From: Mytilus californianus
Lineage: Eukaryota; Mollusca; Bivalvia; Mytilida; Mytilidae
Assembly (NCBI RefSeq): GCF_021869535.1
Contig: NW_026262734.1
Location: 77,624,339-77,688,338, forward strand
Length of the DNA stretch: 64,000 nt
Direction of reading: 5' to 3'
The notes below the pieces were generated by a model. It did not search any database and was not told the DNA's origin. It saw nothing but the letters and a program-made list of their open reading frames with translations. The stretch's first letter is position 1. The number at the start of each line of letters is the position of its first letter. Shown piece by piece: positions 1 to 11,700 of this stretch. Made by a program: the position numbers and the translations under genes.

Positions 1-416
1 TGGCTCTACAGAATCTGCATGCACAACTTTATCTGGCATTTGGTTCCAGTTTACGATTTTTTCCACCAAAAATGAATGTTAATATTGCTGTCTGGCGCTT
101 TAAGTCCTCGGGTATTGTCTATTATGTGTCGTTCAATTATATTGTCTGTTTCACAGTTAGTAAATACTTTGGCTTTGATACTTCTTTTTGGTCTTGCTTG
201 TGTGACAAATTTGTTGGTTGTCAGAGCCGGCACCAGTCCCTCAACCACCTTTTTTATAAGGATCAGAGGGAGACTGTGTCTTCTTTCCTCTAGAGTTTCA
301 ATGTCTAGTTGACGTCTTATGTTGGTGATGGAACCTGTTTCTAATTGACTCCTGTAGTTCTTCTTTATGAATTGTATGCCACTGTTTTGTATACATTCTG
401 TTTTGTTGATGATTCC

Positions 417-580
417 AGTGGCGGATCCAGAATTTTTCATAAAGGGGGCTCGCTGATTGACCTAATGGGGGGCCCGCTCCTGTCATGCTTCAGTGATTCC
501 CTATATAATCAACCAAATTTTTCCCACAAAAGGGGGGGCCCGGGCCCCCCAGGGCCCCCCCCCCCCTGGATCCGCCTATG
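417..580. mobile_element. MITE with GGCGGATCCAG termini inserted in the LINE
   Basis: The ends are inverted repeats (GGCGGATCCAG at 420-430, CTGGATCCGCC at 566-576) around a G/C-homopolymer-rich interior. GATTCC flanks both sides (411-416 and 581-586), which fits a target-site duplication. A second copy with the same interior text is at 26574-26721. Confidence 0.75.
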
Positions 581-663
581 GATTCCGTTTCATTTATGGG
601 TTCCAGATGGTTGCGTCCTATTCCATTGTACATGTTGTAGTCTTTTGTAGATCTTACTAGGGA

Positions 664-1211
664 TACATGTATGTATTGTTGTGAAAATCCATGGATTCAA
701 ACCCTCAATCTCAAGATCTAAAGGCAGCGCTCTTACCAATTGAGCCAAGGAAGATATTTCCCTAACTCAACCAGTTAGACTACCTTTATATCTCCAGGTC
801 TACAACACTCTTCTCCCTTTTCTTTTTTCAAGCTGCATACCAACCATCCAAGCAGCTCACAAGTCCACTACTGTACAACCCAGAGTCTTTCACCCGTAAA
901 ACCCTCTGGCCAGTTCCTTGCATGTCACCTGCACATGTCACTGTCATTCTATGACCTGGTCAAACCTAATGACCATATATATATCTAACATCAAACTGCC
1001 AGGCAATATTCTACATATACTTTTGTGTACCATTAGTAGATGCTCGCAGCGCCAATGTTGTGAAAATCCATGGATGGTACCAGTGGGATTCAAACCCTTA
1101 ATCTCGGGATCTTAAGGCAGCACTCTTACCAATTTAGCCAAAGAAGATACTCCCTAAATCAACCAGTTAGACTACCTTGGCTTTATATCTAGATCTCCAG
1201 GTCTACAACAG
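664..1211 (-). mobile_element. Composite of two tRNA-derived SINE-like copies inserted in the LINE
   Basis: Two related segments (676-815 and 1053-1215) read on the - strand like a tRNA-derived SINE head. The first has an A-box-like TTGGCTCAATTGGTAAGAGC (748-729) and a B-box-like GGGTTTGAATCC (704-693). The second has the same two boxes in diverged form. Between them is about 240 bp that I do not recognise. LINE coding resumes directly on either side, so the block entered as one insertion or as successive insertions. Confidence 0.6.
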
Positions 1212-1339
1212 TATGCTGCTTCTCTACACACTTCTGCAGTTCTGGTACATTTTTTAAGTTCCTCCTAAGAAAGCCAAAGGTGACATTGGCTTTCTTATTG
1301 ATGTTATATATATTAATGTGGATACTCCATTTTAGGTCA

Positions 1340-2754
1340 GTGTTCTCCCCCAGGCCGTTTAGCGTCACGGCACCGCAACGCTATAATTATTTTGAGGATG
1401 CTATTTTACTTGTCTCTATATCGCAAAACCATGTCCTAATTTTGAACTTTTCATCTAATTACCGCTTGTGATCATAAAAATTATATCACCTTTAATTGTA
1501 ATCCCTCCAAGTCGGACGATAGAGGCAATTTAGAGTGATTAAATATGTGTTAATTGCCCTTTGGGTGATAACTGAATGGATACGAATACCCCAAGCTGAC
1601 ACTTGTGACATGACTATACCACGTGGTCCAATCACAAATTTCGACATGGAGAAAATGTAATCAGAAAATCTAAAAAACAATTCGAAATCTACGTTTGCAT
1701 AATCCAAATTCAAAGATACAAAAGATTTCTCTCTTTAGAAAAGAGGTTAGGTCGTATATTTTTACAACTTTTAAAAAATTACTTTCTTTCATTTCCGGTA
1801 CTACTAGTTAATCGAGAGCGTATATTAAACATTTTGATTTTGAATTAAATAAGTTTAATACTTCTTTAGAAAGAGATCATAATTGGCTTTAGTTAATGTT
1901 TCATCCATTTAATGCATTAAAAGCGTCATATTCATTCCCAATCTCTTGTCAAACATTGTTTATTTTCGTAAATTTTTCTTCCGTCGCCATTGAAATATTT
2001 GTGTAAACTACGGATCGGAACCGGACCAGATATGGCAAAATTCAGCATTTTTTCGATAATAACTACAGATGCACAAATGGCACAGTAGACAGAAAAAAAT
2101 TATCACGAAAGAGAAAACTACGCATTCCACACGCATTAACAGACTATTTATTAGATATCTTTGCTAAATGTATTCTTTTTGAAAATACATCGTTTTAATA
2201 TACTGACTAAAGTACGTGTAGCTTAACTTTGTTAAAAATATATATCATTTTGATATAAAGAAACAACTGGGACTAATTCATTTAGTACCATGAAACAATG
2301 AATTTCATAGACATGATAAAGAAAAAAGTTTTTTAATTGAAATTTTATTGCTATATGATACTTTCTTTTCCCTTTTTATATAAAAACCAATTCTTTTTTT
2401 TTGCTAGATATTTAGTATTTTATATATACAGGTTTTACTATAATAAACCATTCATTCATTTAGTTGAGTAGGTAGGGTAACTGGAACCATACATATATTT
2501 TTATTTGGCCCAAGAGGAAAAAAATAATTCTGTAACTATAAATGAATATAGAAAACATAAACTGAAACAACTGTTATCATGGTTAAAGTTTAATTGTATT
2601 CTCAGTTATGAATTGAACAATATAAACATACATGTATATAACATAAAGGAAATAGAGCATCGCTGTGACACATCAAATGACATTGAAAAAAAATACAGTT
2701 TATTTTTTTTTACGCCAAATGTGGTGCTATCCAAAATTTCTGGGGAGAACACTG
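1340..2754. mobile_element. hAT-like non-autonomous DNA transposon, about 1.4 kb
   Basis: The termini are complementary: CAGTGTTCTCCCC (from 1338) and GGGGAGAACACTG (to 2754). TAGGTCA is repeated at 1333-1339 and 2755-2761, and the LINE reading frame rejoins across the gap if one copy is removed. The interior is AT-rich. The longest reading frame (from 2505) resembles nothing I know, and no transposase motif is visible. Confidence 0.7.
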
Positions 2755-2871
2755 TAGGTCATTTGAGATTTGGTGTCCTAAGGATGGGTTCATTTGTATC
2801 TCTACCTTTTGTAAAATGCGTTTATTTAGGGTATAGAATTTGTCTGTTTTTTTATTGATGGATAAGATATA

Positions 2872-3545
2872 CAGGGGTTAAAATTAACATTTTTCACTGA
2901 AAAGTCCTGGACCTTTACAACAGTAAAGTGGAAGGTCCACACCTTAGGATGAAAGGTCCAAACATTGACTTTTGATTGGATCAATTTTAAGATTTTGTGT
3001 CCTTCTCACTAAAGCACTATGCCTACCAGAGTGGGTAGGGTATTTTATACAATATTTAGAGGTCATGGTTCCCGAAGCTTCTCCAAATTGGAGCCAAGGG
3101 CGATCTATCTGCCAATGAGACTGGAATTTTCCCTTACGTTTCTCACAATCATATCTTTTATCCTTGTTTAAACTTTCATTGCTTCTTTGTCAGACTTCTT
3201 TTCTTTAGCCATGTTAGCTACACATGGTTAAGTAACGTTGACAACCACATGCGTTAATATGACCAAAGCACCCATAAAAATTGTCATCTGACACGCTGTA
3301 CTATTAATGAACCAGGAAGTTGATCACTAAGTTAAAAATAAATTTTAGCACAAAGCTAATTTATCGTGACTCATTACCACATCAATTTACAAGTTATAAC
3401 AAAGTGATTCATACAGAAATTCATTATATGTTTTCTGAAACTTGAAAATCAGCAGTCCGTCGGGTGCAGCTAATAACCAAATTTGAAGTCTGACCGTAAA
3501 TCTGATAGGTCCCGGACCTCCGACCACCGCTAATTTGAACCCCTG
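2872..3545. mobile_element. hAT-like MITE with CAGGGGTT ends, 674 bp
   Basis: It starts CAGGGGTTAAAATTA and ends with the diverged complement (TAATTTGAACCCCTG). Short ATATA flanks are present on both sides. LINE codons on the two sides join in frame when it is removed. There is no coding capacity. Confidence 0.7.
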
Positions 3546-4139
3546 ATATAGCTTTTTTTTTTGCGTTTAATCACATCCCCCATTTGTCAGCCCAAATTTC
3601 TAGTTGTTTCAAATTTGATTGAAGTTTGTGGTGATCTTGGTCAGTTCTAATGGTTCTGTATAAAAGGCAATAGTCTGCAAATAGTCCTACTGATGATGTT
3701 ACACTGTCTGGCAGGTTGTTTATGTGGCACAGAAACAGGATTGGTCCTAAGACGGTGCCCTGAGGTACCCCTGAGTCAACTGTTGTTTTGCCGGATATTT
3801 CCCCTTCCACCACGACGGTGTACATTGATCTGGCGATCAGGAAGTTTGATAGCCATTTGTGTGTGTTTCCTTTGATTCCATATTGTGTAGTTATTTGTTG
3901 TGTGGTACTGTATCGAAGGCATTGGAGAAGTCTAAAATGGCTACGTCAATTTGATGTCCCTTGTCATGCTCTTTTAGGAAATCATTGATGTTAGTGATGA
4001 GTTTTGTTTCCCATGAGCATCCTGATCTGCTAATTCCTTCAATCATTTCAATCTATAAACATAATCAAGTTGACCCTTTTGGTAGTTTGGCTCACCTTTC
4101 GCATGGCCATAATTTCCCGATTTCATGACACATAATACC

Positions 4140-4245
4140 TGGGGTAATTCCCCAATCTCAGGATCTCAAATTCAGGACTCTAACCAACTGAGCCAAAGAA
4201 GATCTTTCCTATCTTTACCAAGCTAGACTCCATTTATACAGCATA
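4140..4245 (-). repeat. SINE-like fragment
   Basis: The text around 'ctaaccaactgagccaaaga' parallels the 676-815 and 1053-1215 copies (A-box-like region followed by the pyrimidine-rich segment and 'ctagactcc'). It is a fragment only. Confidence 0.45.
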
Positions 4246-4491
4246 ATGACATGATATGATCAATTTGATGCCCTGATGTAAAAGTTTAATGCAATTCTGG
4301 TTCAAAACAACAGTTTACATCTTTACAGTCTGCACTAAAATGTTTTCTGACTACTAGTCCGAATACCAATATTCAAACATTTTTCTTAAGTGTCTAAACA
4401 AAGTTTTGCAAAAACTTACTAGTCCGAATAAAATTTTACTTGTCTGGGCCCGGCATCAGACTAGTGGCTAAAGGTGCAATACATAATATAG

Positions 4492-4833
4492 CAGGGTTTC
4501 TCACTAAGGCGAGTCCATGAGTCCTGGACTCATGAAAATCTGTCTGGACTCATCATTTTCAAAACTGGTGAATCACAAGAGGCATAAAGATTGTAAAATA
4601 TTGTATTGACTGAGCACAAATATAATGATTTAATGACACAAGTTTAACATGTTTAAAAAAATCAATCTAAACTTGATGTATTAATTTTCTTGCTCTTTTT
4701 TGTCATGGGGACTGAATAATAAACAATATAGCAATAAAATTCCATCTTATCACTTTTGGACATGCAATGGCCAAAAATGATGAGTCCATAGACATGCTGG
4801 ACTCGCCTTAAAAAATCGTAAGTGAGAACCCTG
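4492..4833. mobile_element. hAT-like MITE, 342 bp
   Basis: Its ends are CAGGGTTTCTCACT and the complement of CAGGGTTCTCACTT. The subterminal text 'ggcgagtcca' is also inverted at the other end. AATATAG occurs immediately outside both ends, a probable target-site duplication of 7 to 8 bp. Confidence 0.75.
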
Positions 4834-4844
4834 AATATAGGCAC

Positions 4845-5070
4845 CTTTTTCTCGTTTCTCAATTTTTTATATAGATAGGACTGTTGGTTTTCCTGTATAC
4901 ATTGTTTTACACAAGTCATTTTGGGGCCCTTTATAGCTTGCTGTTAGGTTTGAGCCAAGGCTCCATGTTGAAGTCTGTAATTTCACATATAATTGTTTAC
5001 TTTTTACACATTGTGACTTGGATGAAGAGTTGTCTCATTGGCACTCATACCACATCTTATTTAAACATGT
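4845..5070 (+). repeat. Mussel interspersed repeat (retroelement 3' tail variant)
   Basis: This is a recognisable text block ending 'gttgtctcattggcactca' then 'taccacatctta'. It is similar to 54165-54310 and, in its first part, to 53705-53790. It is non-coding. Confidence 0.6.
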
Positions 5071-5748
5071 ACCTAAGACTACGTACTGTGTTTATTCTCC
5101 CTATACCATTTTCATAATCTCATGGATTCAGGCGACGTACACTTCAACTTTGTTTTCAATCTACTTTCAAAATTAAAAAAAATCTGTTAGGACTTCCCAT
5201 ACTGAATTTTAGTGATTTTCCTTATATTTAGTCCATTATGTATTTTGATAGGCAATTTAGCGTTTTAGATTAGAAGTGGGTCCTCATTATTAAATGCATA
5301 CAAATTGTTGGGGTTTTTCTTCCAATTCCTTTTTTTTTGCCTATGTGCTTTACTTTACAATTGTAATTATTTAAGTGAACCAACACATGAAGTGGTGATT
5401 GTGCGGTAGGGTAAAAAAGAGTGTTATGACGACGTTATTGATAAAAATTATAAAGTAAAAGTGAAATCAAAACGTCGTCTTAACAATTATTATTGTAACA
5501 TTACTTCGGGATTACCGCAATAATTGCAAAATTTGTACTTCAGTGTTGTATTTCATATATACTTTTCCTGAAGACACCACACTTACCATGCTTACTGGCA
5601 AAACATGTTGTCCATTAAAACTATAACTTAATGGTAGTTATGAGTGTTGTTGTCTTTGATATCCATACATCTTTACAATGATACAAATTATACTATATCA
5701 TGTATATACAAGCTTCATCCTTATTTAATGATTCATATTATTTTTCAG
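5071..5748. other. Stretch upstream of the first recognised exon
   Basis: AT-rich. No convincing coding exon, TATA box or ATG context could be tied to the exon at 5749. The missing 5' exon of that gene could lie here or upstream of the LINE. Confidence 0.4.
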
Positions 5749-8700
5749 CATTATATATTGCCTTATTTGAATCTAAGCCTGTTGGTATTGACATTGATAT
5801 ATCTTCCAATAAATCTGGTACCCTACCCATTAGTATGGCTCTATGACAAAATACTATGGGTAACAGAGCCAGCACTTATGATAGCAGAGATTGTTTTGGC
5901 CTTAAACTTTGTGATGCATTGTAGTCAGAGAGTGATTGAAAAAATGGAAGAAGATGATTCTAATTTATGGAAGGTAAATAAGTCTGTAATAAAGTACATT
6001 CCATTGTACATTTGTACATGTATACAAATTGTAACTTTCTGTTTACATATCATACATGAATACAAATTATACCAATCAGAATACATTGTACATGAATAAA
6101 AGTGACACCAGTCTGAATGAAAGGTTTGATTGATTGATGTTTGCTTAACATCAAGTGGCAAATATTTCATGCATGTCCAGGACAAAAACAAATTAACAAT
6201 AAATACAATAGGTAGCTCCTGTAATAGAGGCCGTCTTGGATAAAAGTCATGGAAATTTGGACTGCAACAGGAAAATGAGGGTAAATTTGATAGAGACAGA
6301 AATTTTGCCTTTCAACACGCCACCTACGTACCTCTTAAAGAGTTGTTGCAACGGGTATTAATTTCCAGAGAGCATGGCATTCTCTCTGCACAAGGGATCA
6401 GATTTAGCATCCAAATTCTGAGTGGATGGGGCTGCATATTTATACATCCCGCACAGCCAAACATACGCCCCACTTTGGCAAGGGTATTAAAGGTTAAACT
6501 CTGAAAATTACAGAAAAATCTGTTGACCTGTTTTTGAGTTATTGGCCCTGAAATTTTTTTTTCTTCAGTTATTCGCTCTTATCGTGACAATAAAGGAACA
6601 AATATTGAAAGTGTAAATTGCAAAAACGATCAGCGCAACAAGATCTATTACTGTATAAGGCTGTGTATTGTCTGCATTTGTCTATAACCTTCACCCCTCT
6701 TCACCCCCCAATATTGTGAAAATAGTTTAGTTCCCTTATATGAACTGCAACAGCTTTTGACAAGTTGTGGGTCCGCGACAAACAATGACGAAAACTGGCA
6801 AGAAAGTAAGCATTGTTGTTAAAAAGATTGATAATTAGTATAAAATTTATGAATATTTGTTGAAAAGGAACTTTAAAGAGATGTACTTAATCTTTTTGGA
6901 AAGTCTTCAAAAGATCTGTTTATTTGCTTAATTAAATCTTCTTTCAGATTAATTTTCTATACTAATTACATACAACACTTGTCAAAAGTTGACATGGTTA
7001 TTTAATTGCTTTACACACAAATCCGTAAACTCAATCATGCTAGATGACACAACTGCACAATATGACCTTTCACCTGGAAATATAGTTTTGTGTAAAGAAT
7101 TTCTGTTCTTTGGGTTAACACTTTCAGTATTTCTAGTTTAGATTTACGATACAAAATGTCAGGTCTTAATTTTATTTACGAAGATAAGTTCGAGTTTTAC
7201 AAAAAAAGTTGGAATACGAAGTTGGCAGATCATGATGGTGTGTTGTCGTTTACTTGTTACATACCCGAATAACATCAAACATAATCCATCTTGGTTAGAT
7301 TTTACTTGGTTTCAACTTGACTATTATGGTTATATTAGTCAAAGTTTCATCTCTCATTGATATCCATGATTCAGGTACACTGTTAAGATGTAAATACACA
7401 AAATAACCAACTGAAACATACCAGACATTGGGGAAGGGAGGGGGGATTTATTGGAATGCCAAATTCAGTTTTAGAGCAAAGCTATTCATCTTTTGATAGA
7501 AACACATAATTTTAGATCTTGTTGTAATGTAATAAATCTCAAAATAAGTTAACACATTTATATTCACCCAGTATCGCTTTATTTATTATTAAGATTTTTC
7601 ATTTTGTCTCTGTTTACCTGAAGTTAATAATTACTTTTTTTTTTGTAGATCCTGACAATAGGTTTTTCTTCCTTGTGTTATGCACTGACAGCTTCAGCTT
7701 CATGGGACATTTATCTGGAAGGTACCAAAGGTCAAATGCTGTAAGTGTACTTTGAATAAGTAAGATAATACCATATTAAGGGAAACATTATCGTACATTC
7801 ATTGCAATGGAGTTCTTGTCTTGCCTCCAATGAAAATCAGGGAAGCAAAACTAAAGCATACAGTTGGTGTCAACTGTATCAAAAATTGTTAAAGTTTGTA
7901 AAATAACACAGGTGAAACTTTTTACTGTTTTTAAGTTATTTAAAATGTTAAAAATTTGAAATATCTATATGTTGTATTTATCTTTTAAATCCGTCAATTA
8001 TGATATATATGTCCTCTGTCCTGAGACAGTGGGTCTAACATATGTGTAGGGGACCACACCTACATGAGTTAAATGTCACCTGACAAAAGATTATTGACTC
8101 CTGATCTGAGCTTTATTATAGTTAAAAACAAAGTTTGTTATACATGTCTAAGTGTGGCACTGATAGTTCTCTGAATAACCATTAAACTTGAAGGAAGTGA
8201 AATGATAAAAAAAAAAAATGCCAAGTGTTTTAAAAATTTGGCTGGCATTATGTTTGAATCATGCCTTTACAGTACACACAAGGTGGTTCAGTCAAAAATT
8301 AGTCAATGCCCGAGAATAAAGTGATTCACTATAAACATGTTGAAATAAATCTCTACATATTTAATAAAAAGAATATCAAAGTCACCGTGATTCACAGTGA
8401 TTACTCCACACTAGAAAAAAAATGATTTTTGACTTAATCTGGTTATGTGTACTGCATGAATATGTTGAGAAGAAGTATTTTTTTTCTAATTCATACATGT
8501 TTTCTGTTAATCTAAAAGTAATTTTATGTACAATGTATACTTTTATGTTTATTTTCTTTTGATTAAGAAGTAAGTTTTTGTCTACTTCCAGGTTGTTATT
8601 TGTTGTTTTGATTCTCTGTCTGACAATGCACAACATGATGTGGATGTCACAAGAAGGTATATAATTCTAGTCAATGTGGGAATTTAAGACAAAAACAGTA

Positions 8701-11700
8701 CGACGGGGGAGAAGGGGGTCTTATCCCTTATCCCTGAGAAAATAAATGCCAAATCCAGAACTGCCTTGAAAATATTCCCACTTCATAATGTATAATGTAT
8801 AATGAAATCCTGATTTTCAAACTTCCCAACAATTTAACTGGCTTTTCCCAAATTTTCCAGAATTAAACGTCTCAATCCCTGAAAAGGTACTTCCCCCTCT
8901 CAACAATTGTTTCTTATCACTTTGAAGAATAATTTATTTAGCTACAACCCTAAGTTTTTGTTTCGCCTTGACGGAGTCAAAAAGCGAGACATAGGTATGC
9001 TGTTTCCGGCTTCAGCGACGGCGGCGTCAACAATGTATTAGTTTGTGATTAGGTCTAGTTCATGGTGAAACACTAGTGGTAGGTCAATGATATTTGGTAT
9101 GCAGTTGTATTAGCATTGGCACATCTCATTACCATGGAGATTATTTGGCCCCGCCCCCTCAGTCAAGGTCTATTGACTTTGAAACTTTTCATATTTTCAT
9201 AGTTTACATGTATTAGTTTGTGATTAGGTCAATTCATGGGGAACCACTAATGGTAGGTCAATGATATTTGGTATGCAGTTGTATAAGCATTGGCATATCT
9301 CATTTCCATGGAGATTATTTGGCTCCGCCCCCTTAGTCATGGTCTATAGACTTTGAAAATTTTGTTAAGTTAACATGTATTAGTTTGTGATTAGGTCAGT
9401 TCAAGGGGAACCATTAGTGGTAGGCCAATGTTAATTGGTGTTCAGTTGTATAAATATTAGCACATCTCATTTCCATGGAGAATATTTGGCCCCGCCCCCT
9501 CATTCATGGTCTATTTACTTTGAAACTTTTGCTTAGTTTACATGTATTAGTTTGAGATTAGATCAGTTTAAGATGAACTGCTAATATTAAGTCAATGATA
9601 TTTGGTATGCAAATTTATTGGCATTTGCAAGTATCGTTTCCATGGAGATTATATAGCCCCACCCCTGATCATGGTTCATTGACTTTGAAACTTTTACATA
9701 GTTTACAAGTTAATGTTTGTGTTTAGATTTGTTTAAAGGGAACGACTTATAATGAGTCAATGGTATTTGGTATGCAGTTGTATTAGCATTGGCACATCTC
9801 ATTCCATGGAGATTGTTTAGCCATGTACCTTCAGTCATGGTTCATCGACTTTGAATATTTGCATAACTTACATGTTAAAGTATTGCTATTTTAATTTCAA
9901 CATTTGCATTATCAAAATTACAAAAAGGCCAGACATATCTCTGTGGTAACAGTTTATTTCTAATAAATAGGATGCATAGTAATTTTACAGTGATCTGTAG
10001 CTATTTATATCCACATCAATTTGAACTGGTGGATAGTTGTCTCATTGTTGATAATACCACATCTCTTTATTATTCAATTAAAAAAAATGAAACATCTTGA
10101 GTCAAGATAGCAGTTTTTCTTTCCTTTTTTTTTTTTTGTCACAGCGCTTCATCTAGACAGTCATCCACAGGTCTTAAATGAACTTGAATATTTAAAACTT
10201 TGGTAGTTCAGAGCAATTCTAAACTAAAAAAAACCTATATGCCTCATTTCTTATTATTCTAGGTGAAGTTTTTGTTATCAATGACTGCTTTCAATTTATG
10301 TTTTAATAAAAATGCATGAAAAGTATTACAGGAATGAAAAAAATACTGGATCATGACAACAGACCTCAATTACTAACATCTGGCTCCTGATAAAAAGTTA
10401 CAAAGAAAAAAACAACAACAAACAACAATTGGTACAGGCACAAAATGGTATCAAGAAAAATGATGTTGTGAACACTAGCTTTTTTAAAATTTTAAAAGAA
10501 AAGGGTACATCAAGAATCAATACAATGACATAGTGGTTACAAAAAAATGTATAAAACGTTACATACCCTTAAATAATCATTCTCACCACTTTAATTTTGC
10601 AAAGTTAATAACAAAAACAATAAATGAGGAACTTACCAGATCATACATTCATTCAAAAAATTGTTGAAAAAGAATGAAACAGCCTACTGTGGTTTAATGT
10701 ATTTTTTAGGGTACCCAATTTTTGGTGGTTTGAAGAAAATATTTTTCTTAGAGATTAATTGTCTGACAGAAAATATCTGGGAATTTCTATGTGTTTGTTA
10801 TTTATTTAATTTTAGGATTTCTGTGTGATGTTGCCTTTTCAACACTATGTTCTATATCAGTATTGTATGCTATGAAGGAAGAGACATCGTTGATAAACCA
10901 TCCACTACGTACACCAGATACATGGCTACAGTAAGTCAATAACAGTTATCTCCCCTTTATATATTTTAATGCCCCACCTAGGGGTATTATGTTTTACGGT
11001 CTTTGCGTCAGTTCGTCCGTCCATTAGTCCTTCCGTCTGTCCCACAAGTTTTTGGTCAAGGTAGTTTTTGATGAAGTTGAAGTCCAATCAACTTGAAACT
11101 TAGTACACATGTTCCCTATGATATGATCTTTCTAATTTTAATGCCAGATTAGAGATTTGACCCCAATTTCACGGTCCACTGGACATATAAAATGATAGTG
11201 CGAGTGGGGCATCCATGTACTATGGACACATTCTTGTTTAAAATTTGTTTTACATTTGAAAGAATCACATCAACAGCAATTCAAATGAAGAATATTCTTG
11301 AAATAAATCACTGAATGTTATTTATTGTCATGTAATATATTTTTAATTTTACTTCAAGTAAAATGTATTTATACAAAATAAGAAGATGTGGTTTAATTGC
11401 CAATGAGACAACTCTCCACCAGAGACCAAATGACGTAGATGTTAACAACTATATGTCACCCTACGGCCTTCAACAAAGAGCAAAACCCATACTGCATAGT
11501 GAGTTATACAAGGACTGGATAGGGCAAATGTATATACAATGTAGATGTTGTACCTGTACAATAAGAAAACAAATAATCAATCGTACACATTGATCATGTT
11601 GATCACAACATCTTCACAAATGTAAATACAGTGAAAATTATTGCCACAGACTTTATATATTCCAAATGAATTTTCAAATTACTTAAAGATGTATCATTTA

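Larger units (their letters stand above)
1..4060 (-). pseudogene. 5'-truncated non-LTR (LINE) retrotransposon, ORF2 remains split by four insertions
   Basis: Read on the - strand, the pieces 4060-3546, 2871-2762, 1337-1212, about 663-581 and 416-1 encode consecutive parts of a LINE reverse transcriptase and its C-terminal region. Visible motifs are VAILDFSNAFDTVPH (about 3960-3905), SGVPQGTVLGPILF (about 3775-3730), and FADY at 3671-3660 where the family has FADD, so a catalytic Asp is lost. Further on are NVTFGFLRRNL (about 1300-1265), KNYRSQLETGS and an EERRHSL block (about 355-265), and the terminal VNWNQMPDKVVHADS near position 1. The 5' end is truncated near 4050 and the 3' end leaves the window. 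Small lesions remain (frameshift near 3880, stop near 3568, frameshift near 60). The clade is CR1/Jockey-like by motif style only. Confidence 0.85.

Noticed and set aside
2505..2858. 117-codon + strand frame
   Set aside because: Lies inside the hAT-like element and runs through its right end into LINE sequence. Low-complexity composition, no domain.
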